Source: Podospora pseudocomata (lineage: Eukaryota > Ascomycota > Sordariomycetes > Sordariales > Podosporaceae). From it: a DNA stretch of 64,000 nt. Each line of letters starts with the position of its first letter. Within the stretch, counting starts at the first letter, position 1. Both the position numbers and the translations under genes were made by a program. The notes under the pieces are model-generated. The model saw only the letters and a program-made list of their open reading frames with translations. It searched no databases and was not told where the DNA came from. The stretch spans positions 1,178,001-1,242,000 of the forward strand of contig NW_026946365.1 in the NCBI RefSeq assembly GCF_035222375.1, given 5' to 3'. Positions 35,801-45,881 of the stretch are shown here, piece after piece.

Positions 35801-38586
35801 AACCTGCCACCACCGAGGAGATTGTCATTGCCGCTGCCGAAGAGCCTATCGAGACTGACAAGCCCACTAGTGTCAGCGAATCACGCAGCATTGACGAGCC
35901 GCCCGTCTCTGTCGAGGAACATGTTGATGCTGAGCACGTCGTTCCTGCTGCTGCTGTTCCTTCGGAGATCTCAGCCAGGTCTGTGGAGTCAGCTATTGAC
36001 ACCGCTTCAGTCGTGGCTGAGAACGAGGCGCCCGTAGTCGTCCCGGCCCAGGAACCGGAGCAAATTTCTGACGCTGCTTCTGAGGACTTTGTCCTGATTG
36101 AAGCAGAATCCATCCCCAAGGAGGCAACCGAAGAAGAAGCGGTTCTCATCGACCAATCCATTGCCTCGCTCAAGCAGGTCGCCAGTGAAGTCGAAACAGA
36201 AGCCCCTGCAGCAGCTGTTGAGGAGAAGTCCGTCAACGAGACGGTTGTGGAGCCTGCCGTCGAAGTGACTGCCCAACAAGCCGCCGAACCCGATGTTGAG
36301 TCTACCACCAAGCCTGACGCCCCTAAGGAGGTGTCCGTGTCCGACTTTGCCATTCCTGTGGCTGCTGCCGCCGGAGCTGCTGCTTTCGGGGTTGCCGCCG
36401 GTGAAGCGACCAAGGAGGAGGCTCCAGTCACCGAACGCTCGCTCCCCAAGTCTTTGGCCCAGGTTGAGCGTGATGACGTTGTTTCGGACTACGATCCTAG
36501 AGATACCAATCTCTCATTCGGCACACAGACAACTTACCCACTACCTACTGACACATCTTTTACCTTGCCGACTGACACAACCTACACATTGCCCACTGAC
36601 ACATCATTCTCGCTGCCTACCGAGAAGACTGCTTCCGAGTCTCTTTCCAGGGGTCTTGCCTCGACTGAGGAGTCGAAAAAAGAAGAAACATCTGAAGGCA
36701 AGTCTTCTGCTAAGGAACTCGCCCTTAGTGCAGGCGTTGTAGGTGCTTTGGGTGCTGCCACCGCCGTGGCTGCCCACACAGCTTCGGATAAAGAGTCTAG
36801 TGATGCGGTGAAGCGCCTGGAGGCGTATGCCGCCATTTTCGATGACGAACCCAAGGACAAGGTCTCCAGCCGCTCTCTTCCCCAAGATGGCGCCAAGAAC
36901 ACGACAGTCGAGTCTTCTGAGGCTGTGAGCGAGACGGTTCCGCTCACTGAATCTTTCCACATGGTGGACAAGAAGGACGGCCAAGAGGTGGCGAGGGGTG
37001 GTGTAGAGGCGAAGAGTGATGGTGAGGACATTGTTGCCGCGCGGCCTGCTATTATTGCTGTTACTTCTGCTGGTCCCAAGGAAACGATAACTGACGATGC
37101 CGTTCTTACCACTCAAAGGTCAACAATTCCAGGATCCCGAGGACCCGATGAAACCCAAGGAGAAGAAGTCATTGTTGACTTCCGTGTACCCACCCCTGCT
37201 CTTATTCTTCCTGACCTCAATGACCCTGTGGCTCGCGAGTTAGGCCGGATGCGCAGTTTACGCCGGCAGCGCAGAAACACGATCAAGCAGGCGGAAGAGA
37301 TGGTGGCAGCCGCCGTCGTCTTGTACGCCACAGCCGATATTCTCAGCCCGCCAGGAAGTCCGACAACCGAGAATCCAGGAGCCGATGTCCTTGGTCTAAC
37401 CGAAATGCATTCTGACGTGAAGGGGAAAGGAAAGGAGGTGCAAGTGTTTACCGATGGAGAAAGAGGGAGGCGCAGATCGAGGGACGAGCAAGAAGTTTCT
37501 GCTCTCGTGACTGACCTCTCAGCAGACAAAGACAGGTCGAGGACTGATGAAGGCAGACGAAGACGCCGTAGCTATCACTCGAGCCGCTCTTACCGTGATC
37601 TTGAAAGCCGTGATCATGACCTTGGTGATGCTCACGACTATCGAGATCTCAGCAAGGACGGCTCCCGGCACTCTTATTCTCGCCGCCACCGATCCGAGAG
37701 CTACAATTCGTCTCGCTCTCTTGGCGCTGATGAGCGCCCTCGCACTCCTCCCGCACAAGACAAAGACAGCAGCTATCCTCCTGAACACCGAAGCCCTCGC
37801 AAGCAACGCACACCCGAGGAGCAGGCTGCTCACGACAAGCGAAAGGAGGAGCGCCGCCGTCTCCGTGAACTCGAGAAAGCCAGGGAGGAGATACCAGCTT
37901 CTCCCACCTCGCCAGCCAAAGAAGAGCGCGTCAAGGAGAGATCAGCACCCCGTCAACGATCTGAGCGTGATCTTTCCGAACGTGATCGTTCTGATCGTGA
38001 CCGCGCTGAACGCTCTGAGCACCGCCGTCGTCGTCATAGTCACAGCCGCGCCAGCGTGGAGTTTGATGTGCCATCTTCCAGCAGGAAGACGGAGCCCGTC
38101 TTGAACTCCAGAGAAGGAGTGCCCATGCCACCTTCAGCTTCCAGGACATTCCCACCCGAACTCAAGCGCTCCAGCACTGGTCGCAGCTCCAGGGCTCGCA
38201 GGTCCGAGAGATCAGAGCGGTCAGAGAGGTCTGATGACCGGCTGGCTCGTGACGACGATTATCGACCCAGCAGCCGAGAGCACCGCGAACATCGCGAGCC
38301 TAGAGTACGCAGGTCCGAGGATCGGATTGTTCGTGACGAGGAGGTCCCCCGGCCAAGAAGCAGCAAGAGATCAACAGCCAATGTGCTTGATACTAAAGAT
38401 TCGGCCGCCTCTGTCGGCGATGCTTCCATCGGCAAGGGTGCCGCCTCGATCAGCAGCACTGGCGAGCACGAGTCAGGGTCTCACCGGGCAAAGAGGCAGG
38501 AGAAGCGCGAGAAGGTGCGGGAGAGCGAGACCAAAGAGAAGGGCGGTATTCGTGGTGCTTTCAAGCGTCTTTTCACGAGAGGTTAA
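29852..38586 (+). CDS. Giant acidic low-complexity repeat protein (involucrin-repeat-like)
   Basis: Preferred model: exons 29852-29929, 30019-30112, 30183-33159 and 33219-38586 (introns of 89, 70 and 59 nt), 2838 residues. The alternative start at 29932, without intron 1, gives 2841. After ~60 unique residues come two Lys-rich clusters. About 1400 residues of imperfect Glu/Ala/Pro/Val/Lys repeats follow (units like EVKEEAA, VAETKEEP), with four SYAEVA-type motifs. The second half is more complex, with Ala/Gly-rich hydrophobic stretches, a 4 x 8-residue LPTD repeat, a helical segment (RMRSLRRQRRNTIKQ then EEMVAAAVVLYATA), a basic Ser/Arg-rich tail and the terminus GGIRGAFKRLFTRG. No enzymatic domain is visible. 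The size, acidity and tail recall fungal 'involucrin repeat'/leashin-type scaffolds of the septal pore; that is inference only. Confidence 0.85.
31037..33115 (+). repeat. Four dispersed S-[YF]-A-E-V-A-A motifs in the giant repeat protein
   Basis: Copies start at 31037 (SFAEVAA), 32339 (SYAEVAA), 32801 (SYAEVAA) and 33092 (SYAEVAA), all in the coding frame, with spacings of 434, 154 and 97 residues. They are the only aromatic-containing conserved element in an otherwise Glu/Ala/Pro/Val/Lys-only region, which suggests a short linear binding motif rather than repeat drift. Confidence 0.85.
36529..36624 (+). repeat. Four tandem 8-residue LPTD repeats
   Basis: Four consecutive 24-bp units encode T-[TS]-[YF]-x-L-P-T-[DE]: TTYPLPTD, TSFTLPTD, TTYTLPTD, TSFSLPTE. 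The first residue pair alternates TT/TS and the aromatic alternates Y/F, so units 1 and 3, and 2 and 4, are closest. This suggests duplication of a 16-residue block. Confidence 0.9.
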
Positions 38587-39365
38587 AGTTTGCAAATTTG
38601 GTGAACACAAGACACAAGACACGGAGGAGGAATGCATGAGGCTTTTATGAGGACATGACCGTGTTTTCTCTTTTTTTCGTTTTTCAACTCCTTTTTTTTT
38701 CGGTCTGACGATGGGAAATGAAGATTGATGATGATGGGAAATGATAAGGCTGTTATGGTACTTGGTTTCTTTTGGTGACGATGGATGGTGGAGGAGGGGA
38801 ATTTGGTGGTGGTGGGGGGGGGGTGAGACGATTATGATGGCTGCTGCTTGATCTGATGGGTAGATTTGGTTTGGTTTCTGTTGCTGTTTGGGGATGAGAA
38901 TTAGGGAGGAAGAGGGAAGAGATTTGCTCTGGTTTCTTGAGATGGGAATTGAGAATTGTATGTTATGACTTTATGTGTGGGATATGAATTTCATTTTGAT
39001 CTTCCCTCATCATGCCTCATGAATCTTTGCAACAGTGATCATCACTATGATTTGATATGTGGCCATAAGGCGGCCGCCCTTCAATTTTGATGCTAAGGAG
39101 AAACTTATAAGGGATGGGCATTACAAAATATTCCACTCGTAATGCGTTAGCTCTTTGCTTGATCTGTGGCCATCATGAAGACATGAATGGCCGGGCCATA
39201 AGCTTGAGTGAGGTAACTAAAATAGTATTTGTATTGTTCATTTTCAGCCGGGCCCTCGCCACGTATATTTTTGATGATCCATGGTAACTCTTAATGAAGC
39301 CCCCAGCACCTCTCAACTTTGTTGATCATGTAAACGATGATTCCGTTTCTTATCATGACAGTTTT
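38587..39365. other. Intergenic between convergent genes
   Basis: About 780 bp of G/T-rich then A/T-rich sequence holding the 3' UTRs of the repeat-protein gene and translin. No ORF, RNA gene or strong repeat is seen beyond short poly-G and poly-T runs. Confidence 0.6.
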
Positions 39366-40196
39366 TCACTCCCCCTTCTTTTCGTCCTCCGCCCCAGCAG
39401 CAGGAATCAACCCCCTCAAACTCAAATCATAAACCACATCCTCGACCTTTTTCACGGCATACTTGATGCTGTCAACCCTCTTCCTCAGGATATCATTCTT
39501 CAGATTCAAGACCTGGAACCCGGCGTGCAGGTCCCTGATGAAGGCGGAGATCTCCACCGCGAGGGCGGTGTCGCCGAGCGTGACGGAATTCATCGCCAGG
39601 CGGGAGAGGTCGTCGATTATGGAGACGAGGGCGAGGAGGTACTCCTCGGTGGTGATGTGGAATGCATCGTCTTGGGCGGTGAGGTTCAAAGGGACGGAGT
39701 AGTATGTGGCCAGCTGGAGGGGGGTGAGAAGGGTGTGGGTGGATAGCCAGGTGAAGAGGAGGCAGGTGGAGAGGGAGTCTTGGAGGGGGCGGGTCCATTT
39801 GTGGTTGTATCTGGGGAGATGATGGTTAACATTGGGGAACGGGGATGGGGGAAAGGGGGGAGGAGGGGACGTACTTGTAGTAAGGATATTGAGATGCAAA
39901 CGCTGAGAGCTTGCCTACGGTGGCGACTTGGGATTTGATGCCCTCTTCTACTTGGGGGAGGAGGGTTGCGTCTTTCAGGTAACATTATCAGCCTATACGC
40001 TCAAAACACCGGCAGTGGGGAGGGACATACACTTGGACCGCGGGGTTGAGTGAATCTTGGACAACAAACCCTGCGTGAAGGAGACATGCTGGTGAAGCTC
40101 GTCGACAATCTGCTCGAGCTCCTTGCGGACGGTGGTGTCCTCTTCGATCTTGGACTTGATTTGGTCGAAGAGGGAGGGGTCGATCATGGGGGGCAT
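39366..40196 (-). CDS. Translin, single-stranded nucleic-acid-binding protein
   Basis: Three exons, 40031-40196, 39875-39971 and 39811-minus-one down to the stop (39366-39810), with 59- and 64-nt introns, give 235 residues, the normal translin length. The N-terminus MPPMIDPSLFDQIKSKIEE begins the all-helical fold. Joined exon 2 reads TLLPQVEEGIKSQVATVGKL, and exon 3 carries YNHKWTRPLQDSLSTCLLF, a TAQDDAFHITTEEYLLALVS segment and the C-terminal helix with LKNDILRKRVDSIKY. Translin forms octamers that bind RNA and ssDNA; with TRAX it forms the C3PO ribonuclease. Intron 1 uses a canonical GTATGT donor that splits a Tyr codon. The start matches the conserved MPPMIDPS opening rather than the longer upstream open frame. 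Confidence 0.93.
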
Positions 40197-40640
40197 TTTG
40201 ACGTTGGGTGAGACTGAGAGTGGTGGTGGTTGTGAGTGAGGTTGAGGTTGGGTGTCAAAGGTTGCCAAACACACACACACAGAGTTCAATTTTTGAGATG
40301 TCCACACCACAGTTGCTGCACGGTCGGATTATCGGGCAATTGGTTTGCAAGAGGAGGATTTTTAATGGTGCCAAACTGCTGTCAGGCCCTGGTTATTTCA
40401 GATTCGAGATGGGAAAGACACGAGAGGGTCTATGCAGGGAAAATTTAACCCATGGAATGGAAGTCGCAATTTAGTCACGGATATCAACAGCAGGCAACAA
40501 CTCTGACAGAAGCATCAAAAATTGGTCGCCAAACAGCGACTCAGGCAGCAATTCCCCATCCATTCAACCAACACACAAGACAGAAAATTCTTCCTCGCAT
40601 CCCAGGAAATAATCCCAGGACTGCAATGAAAAAGATGGTT
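40197..40640. other. Spacer between translin start and U2 snRNA 3' end
   Basis: About 440 bp. It contains the translin leader and promoter (including a short AC run near 40268-40280) and the downstream flank of U2. Nothing else is seen. Confidence 0.6.
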
Positions 40641-40832
40641 GGGTTCGCGTCGCCTGGAGGCAGTGTAATACCAGGGACACTGTGGCCGACGATCATGGGC
40701 AAGCCCAGAGGAAAGTCAGCCGAGAGACAAAAATTAGGATAATCACGATTCTACTCCGTAGAGTAGTTTCAGAGATTAAACTGAAAAGAACAGATACTAC
40801 ACTTGATCTAAGCCAAAAGGCAAAGAGAGCTA
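40641..40832 (-). ncRNA. U2 spliceosomal snRNA
   Basis: Minus-strand sequence of ~190 nt with the invariant U2 5' domain (CTCTTTGCCTTTTGGCTTAG). The branch-site recognition sequence GTAGTA lies at 40795-40800, a CAGTTTAAT/CTCTGAAA stem-loop IIa region follows, and the Sm site ATTTTTG is at 40728-40734. Stem-loop IV (CCTGGTAT...CTCCAGG) lies at about 40652-40675. The 5' and 3' ends are estimated to within a few bases. A TATA-like stretch at 40879-40885 lies about 50 bp upstream and could direct RNA polymerase II. The RNA pairs with intron branch sites, consistent with the CTAAC/CTGAC elements seen in this window's introns. It appears to be a complete, functional copy. Confidence 0.95.
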
Positions 40833-41172
40833 AAGAAGAAAAAAAGGAAACCAAGTAAATTTGGGAGGGGAGCGCTGAATATATACTCGACCAGGATGGT
40901 CTGTGCACACCTGCAAATCCTTCGGCGGGTGCAAATTGTCTGTGCGCTTCAGTCTGCCCCACCTGCTGGTCAATTTGGTCAGTGCGTCCGTCCTCAGTCC
41001 TCACGTGGGAGCGTGTTGGAGAGAGAGCTTGGCAGGCGTAGTCTCAGGGTTCGGGTTTGGCTGGAGCTGTTTGCGATTCGACCTTCCTGTTCAGGGATCT
41101 GGTATCTGTATCATCCTGCGTGCAAATGTTGTCCTCTTTCTCTCGTCCTCAAGCTGTAACAAACACACGTCA
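40833..41172. promoter_or_regulatory. Divergent promoter region of U2 snRNA and GPI11
   Basis: About 340 bp between two head-to-head transcription units. It contains the TATA-like element for U2 at 40879-40885. An open frame in phase with GPI11 extends back to 40903, but it is unlikely to be coding. Confidence 0.4.
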
Positions 41173-42034
41173 ATGCCTTTGGTAGACCCTATAACCATGG
41201 CTTCGGCAGTCAGCAAGAAGGGCGCTGCGTCCCAAACCGTCACGGTGGAATCGAGTGCTTCACCTACAGCCGAGACGTATAACCTCCTCCCGGTGTCCAT
41301 CAACCAGACGCCGCTCGCCCAGACCCTCCGCCATGCTCAACCTCTGTTGTTGTCGGGCGTCCTCGCCTTTGGGTTCTCCTCGCTGGTCAAGGACCCAGTA
41401 GCGGCCATGTCCTCGACCACGTTGCCATTGACGGCCGCGCTGCAGGCTGTCTATGCCGTTATCTGCCTTCCTGTCGCTGGGCGCGGAGGGAATGATACGG
41501 CGAAGAAGGCCAAACCAAGACCGGGGGAGAAGACGGGCAAGAAGAGGGCGAAGGAGGGGGGAAACAATGCCTATGTGGTATGTTGTTATGCTTGCCGTTT
41601 CGTTACGAGAAATCAAGTACTAACTACTAGTCGTGACACAGCTCGCCGCCCTCTCGCTCCTTATCACTGCTCTCGTTACTCCGTTCATCTACGCCTCCAT
41701 GGTTCTTTTCGGTGCGCCTTTCCTCACCCACGGGTCTCATACGCTTCTCTGCGCCGCCCACTTGTCTCTGCTGGGACTCTTCCCGCTCTTCTACGTTCAT
41801 GGTGTCGATGCTAGTGCTTGGGCTGCTGTTGGTGGTTTCCGCGCGCCGTTGGACGAAACGTTTGGAGGTCTTGCGGGTGCTCTTGTTGGTGCTTGGCTGG
41901 GCGCTGTCCCCATTCCTCTGGACTGGGACAGAGATTGGCAGAGATGGCCAGTAACTATCCTGGTCGGCATCTATGGTGGATATGTGCTGGGCAAGGTCAT
42001 TGGTGGTACAGCGGCTTGGGGAAAGAAGTTCTGA
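41173..42034 (+). CDS. GPI11: GPI-anchor biosynthesis protein Gpi11 (PIG-F)
   Basis: Two exons, 41173-41577 and 41642-42034, with a 64-nt intron (GTATGT donor, TACTAAC branch) give 265 residues; a second in-frame Met at 41197 would give 257. The protein is strongly hydrophobic with several membrane segments (LLLSGVLAFGFSSLV, LAALSLLITALVTPFIYAS, HTLLCAAHLSLLGLFPLFY) and a basic loop (KKAKPRPGEKTGKKRAK). The C-terminal PIPLDWDRDWQRWPVTILVG is a hallmark of PIG-F. Gpi11 works in the ER membrane with the Mcd4/Gpi13/Gpi7 family of ethanolamine-phosphate transferases to finish GPI anchors. The 5' end lies close to the U2 gene on the other strand. Confidence 0.92.
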
Positions 42035-42536
42035 GTTTGGAGTCTTGGATCAGGTACCTGGAAACATGATGAGAAGGGGGAAAGGGCTGTTTGGAATGAA
42101 GCTGTGTGTGATACCCTGTTGGAGTTGCGAGCCGGAATTGGTGTTGAACAGTGTACATCACGGGTGCGGTCTATGAAGGCGACCGTTGTAAATACTAATT
42201 AATGGTAACTAAATACCTACCAAAATACCTCCAACGTTTAACGGATCGTGATATTTCAACTCAAACATCGAGCGTCAATCACAAGTGTCGAAGATCCGCC
42301 AAGACCAGTCATCCTGCTTGCCCGCCGGCGCATCACTCGAAGCTCCTCCCTTGTCCCCGATGCCGCAAGGTGGGGTGTCGAGTGTGCCGACATCTTTCTG
42401 CGCCGAAGTCCACACCTCGAGATGACTCCAACACCACGGCACCACGCTCCTTTATGACCCTTCCGTGGGCGTCCTCGAGTCTTTGGTCCCTCCCCTCGAG
42501 CACTCTACCTATTCTTCCTTCAATTGACACTTCAAA
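42035..42536. other. Spacer between GPI11 and the mitochondrial carrier gene
   Basis: About 500 bp between tandem + strand genes, holding the 3' UTR of GPI11 and the promoter/leader of the carrier gene. No ORF or RNA is supported. Confidence 0.6.
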
Positions 42537-43613
42537 ATGACCAAAATACCCACCCCGGTGCTCCCAGCACCCCCTCCGAACCCGGAGTTACCACTCCAAC
42601 CCGTCCCGTCAACATCACCACAACAACAACAACAAGCCTCAGCAAAACACTACAAAGGCTTCGTCGCGGGTGTCTTTTCCGGGATCGCCAAGCTAGCCGG
42701 TACCTCTCCCCCTTCCCTAACATGACCTCCGCCGCGCTTGTACTAACCCTCCCTCTCAGTCGGCCATCCCTTCGACACAATCAAAGTCCGTCTCCAAACC
42801 TCTTCTTCCACCCGCTTCTCCGGCCCCCTGGCATGCCTCACCTCCACCATCAGCAACGAAGGCATCTTCGGCCTCTACAAAGGCGCCACACCCCCTTTAG
42901 TAGGATGGATGTTCATGGACTCCATCATGCTCGGCTCCCTAACCTTCTACCGTCGCCTCATCTCCACCAATTTCTTCGCCTCCTACCACCCCCCAAACGA
43001 CCCTTTTCTCCCCCCCTCAGTAATCCCCCTGCCCACCTACGCCCACGGCCTAGCGGGTATCCTCTCCGGCTGCACCGTCTCCTTCGTCGCCGCCCCCGTA
43101 GAGCACATCAAAGCCCGTCTCCAAACACAATACTCCTCCTCCAAGTCTGACCGCTTATACACCGGGCCAATCGACGCCCTACGTAAAATCTACAAATACC
43201 ACGGTGTAAGGGGGATATACCACGGTCTGGGGGCTACTCTCATCTTCCGAGGGTGCTTCTTCTTTTGGTGGGGGAGTTATGACGTTTTTAGCCGGTGGAT
43301 GAGGAATAACACTTCTTGGTCTGCGCCGGTGATCAATTTCTGGGCGGGGGGTTTGTCGGCGCAGGTCTTTTGGGTCATGAGTTACCCGAGTGATGTGGTG
43401 AAGCAGAGGATCATGACGGACCCGTTGGGAGGCGGGTTGGGGGATGGGGAGAGGAGGTTTAGGAGGTGGAGGGAGGCTGCGAGGGCGGTTTATAAAGAGA
43501 ATGGGCCCAAGGGGTATTGGAGGGGGTTTTTGCCTTGTTTCTTGAGGGCTTTCCCTGCTAATGCGATGGCGTTGGTGGCGTTTGAGGGGGTTATGAGGGC
43601 GCTGCCGGAGTAG
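42537..43613 (+). CDS. Mitochondrial carrier family (SLC25) transporter
   Basis: Two exons, 42537-42699 and 42760-43613, with a 60-nt intron (TACTAAC branch, CTCTCAG acceptor), give 338 residues. The three carrier repeats are visible: PFDTIKVRLQ right after the intron, PVEHIKARLQ in the middle and YPSDVVKQRI near the C-terminus. Each is followed by a G-[IP]-x-G-[LY]-Y-[KHR]-G-type element (GIFGLYKGA, GVRGIYHGL, GPKGYWRGF). The N-terminal ~40 residues are Pro/Gln-rich. The protein sits in the mitochondrial inner membrane. The pattern resembles the carnitine/ornithine/Ymc branch of the family, but the substrate cannot be told from sequence inspection. Confidence 0.92.
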
Positions 43614-44056
43614 TTGCGGATGGAGACGCCTATGGGAGGGAGAATAGAGGGTGAGAAACAAGAGATATAATAGGGGTGTGGTGTTGCATGACGGGAAGAA
43701 GCGGAGATAAATTCGTAGAATTGATGTTTGCATAGATTATACCCAAAGAGTTGGAGGGCAAAAGGGAAGGGTTGGACGGTATATATATACCCAAGGGAAT
43801 GGATATGGACGCATACGAGACTTAAGAACAATAGAGACAACATATACACATTACAAGCAAGCAACAGAACTTCAAGTTTTGTTTTTGGCCAGAACGCCTG
43901 GCCGCGCAGCGGCGGCGTTGTCACTTTTCATTGACCCCGTTTCTCCCAACCGCTATGCACAACCAATGATCCCATTTTTGTTTTGGTATCTCTTGTCTTG
44001 CCAGATTATACTCCTTTCGGATATATCCTCCCTCGCTCAACAGATAGACCACCAAT
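43614..44056. other. Intergenic between convergent genes
   Basis: About 440 bp holding the 3' UTRs of the carrier gene (+) and eL22 (-). It is A/T-rich in the middle. No further feature is seen. Confidence 0.6.
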
Positions 44057-44680
44057 TTACTCGTCATCCTCCTCCTCGGCGTCGTTGACGACGTTGAAGA
44101 ACTTGAGCTCGTACACTCCCTTAGAGGTGGAGACGACGCGGAGCCAGTCACGAAGCTGCATCTTCTTAAGGAACTTCTTGGTCCTGTTTGGTGCGCACCG
44201 TCAGCACACATGTCCTCATTTTCTTTTCTTTTTTGGCTTTTATCGCAAAAAAAAAACAAAAAAAAAAAAAACTTACAAGTACTTGAGGTAACGGCCAGAA
44301 AGCTCATTGTGGGCAATGATCTCAATCTTGCCATCGCCAATCTGGGAGATCTTGATGGTCTCGCCGAGGTTGCCAACACGGCCCTCGACCTTGATCCTCT
44401 CGTTCAAGAACTTCTCAAAAGCGGAAACGTCGAAGATCTTGTCCGAGGCGGGCTGGGAGGCGTTGATGACGAACTTCTTGGTGACCTTGGGGCCCTTGCC
44501 CTTGGTGGACTTCTTCTGTGATATCCCAAAAAAGAAAGACTTAGCCTACTGCTTCATGCCATCATCTCCCATCTTTTTGCAATGATGGTGGACTGGGCCA
44601 ACAGCAAAGCGATGGTCATTTCAGGTGGGGATGGTGGTGATGAGGTTGGTCATGAGTATACGTACAGCGATGGGAGCCAT
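44057..44680 (-). CDS. 60S ribosomal protein eL22
   Basis: Three exons, 44666-44680, 44277-44515 and 44057-44183 (introns of 150 and 93 nt), give 126 residues. The first exon is only 15 nt (MAPIA), a familiar arrangement in fungal ribosomal protein genes. Joined protein: [20 protein letters not shown], then [40 protein letters not shown], and an acidic end DAEEDDE. This matches eL22, a small RNA-binding protein on the solvent side of the large subunit. Intron 2 has a long T-run just after its GTAAGT donor. The gene is probably highly expressed. The first Met is fixed by the conserved MAPIAKK start. Confidence 0.95.
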
Positions 44681-45142
44681 TGCGACTGTTGAGGAGAGGT
44701 TCAAGAGATTGACCGGTGGAAGTTGAATGGGGTGAGGAGAACGCAAAGAGGTTGATATCCTGCGCCTTGGTTGTGGTGATTAAAAGTCTGGGGGGAGGGG
44801 TGGACGTTGCGATTTGCGGGCGGTGGAGAGAGGAAAATCGAGCAAGGGAATTTTTGAACAAATTGTGGCCTGCAGCAAAAATTTAGGGCTCCGCATTAGC
44901 AGGGCGGGGTAGCTTCCTGTGGCTTGTGCCGGGCCCATGCCAAGCTTCGGCCGGAGCGCCGTTGCTGCCCCACTTGACACCGAACATTAAGTTTTTGGCG
45001 GCAGCAAGTTCGGGGTTGCCTCATCAAGATTCAGAAGATTGCCACTTTCCTGACGAAAAGCTTCACTTCTGCAGTGCTTTTGAACCCAAAAACAACAAAA
45101 AGAAACCGAACCAGCCGGTTTAAACAGCAAAATGAAATACTT
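44681..45142. promoter_or_regulatory. Upstream region of eL22 and downstream flank of tRNA-Ser
   Basis: About 460 bp without a gene. It includes the eL22 promoter/leader and the region downstream of the minus-strand tRNA. No specific site is claimed. Confidence 0.45.
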
Positions 45143-45224
45143 CGACGTGGGCCTGATTCGAACAGACGCTCCCGAAGGAACAAGATTTCTAGTCTTGCGC
45201 ATTAGACCACTCTGCCACCACGCC
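45143..45224 (-). tRNA. tRNA-Ser (anticodon AGA)
   Basis: An 82-nt intronless class II tRNA on the minus strand. The acceptor stem pairs GGCGTGG with CCACGTC, with discriminator G at 45143. The anticodon stem CAAGA/TCTTG encloses the loop CTAGAAA, so the anticodon is AGA (reads UCU, Ser after A34-to-I editing). There is a long variable arm around CCTTCGGG, as required for tRNA-Ser, and the T-arm is GTCTG-TTCGAAT-CAGGC. Internal A and B boxes are intact. Confidence 0.96.
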
Positions 45225-45881
45225 TATGATTTGATATAGTTCCACGGCGGATGTAGCATTTATATAAGACGACATTCTGTTCAGGCGCGCGAACAAAGTG
45301 TCAAGAGTCTTATCAAATCTGTTGAACGACAACGCCAGCAACCTAGAACTCGGCAAGTCGATGTAGTATCCCTACACAATGTCAGATATCAACTATTAGC
45401 ATAGAGCAGCAAAAGTCAAACAGAACGCTCGCAAATGGTATCAAGCATCTCAAATTCAACCCCTTTCAGACCATCGCGGTCAACAACCTCCGCTCTATCA
45501 GAACACCCCAAAACTAGATACAACGCAGACCACAAAATCAACTCACATCCCTTCATCCTATGTTCAGAGGAAAACCAAACAGACCAAAGTGCCAACACAG
45601 GCAAATTTCAAAAGAAACAAACAACCAAACAAAACCACGCAAACAAACAAACAAATTCAAAATGGATATCATAGCATCCAAAAATTCCAATCCAAATACC
45701 CCAAAATGATCTCTTTCCTATCGTCCCATATCCCAAATATTCACTCAAATTCCCAAATAGCTTTTTAGCTTTTCTTTCCCTTCATTTCAATGCCCAGAAC
45801 TCAATATCCAAAAACATTTAGGCACATCGCCATGCATCAAAAGAAAAAGAAAAAAGCCCACACATTAGACAAAAGCCCCCT
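45225..45881. other. Spacer upstream of tRNA-Ser, downstream of the O-GlcNAc transferase gene
   Basis: About 650 bp of A/C-rich sequence with several AAAC/CAAA runs. It holds the 3' UTR of the minus-strand O-GlcNAc transferase. No ORF or RNA is supported. Confidence 0.6.

Noticed and set aside
29875-36449. Long antisense ORFs (up to 408 codons) across the giant repeat gene
   Set aside because: GAG/GCC/AAG-rich repeats give stop-free antisense frames that are only Ser/Leu/Gly-rich; the sense strand has introns and the real tail.
41260-41616. 118-codon minus ORF opposite GPI11 exon 1
   Set aside because: Antisense shadow of a coding exon.
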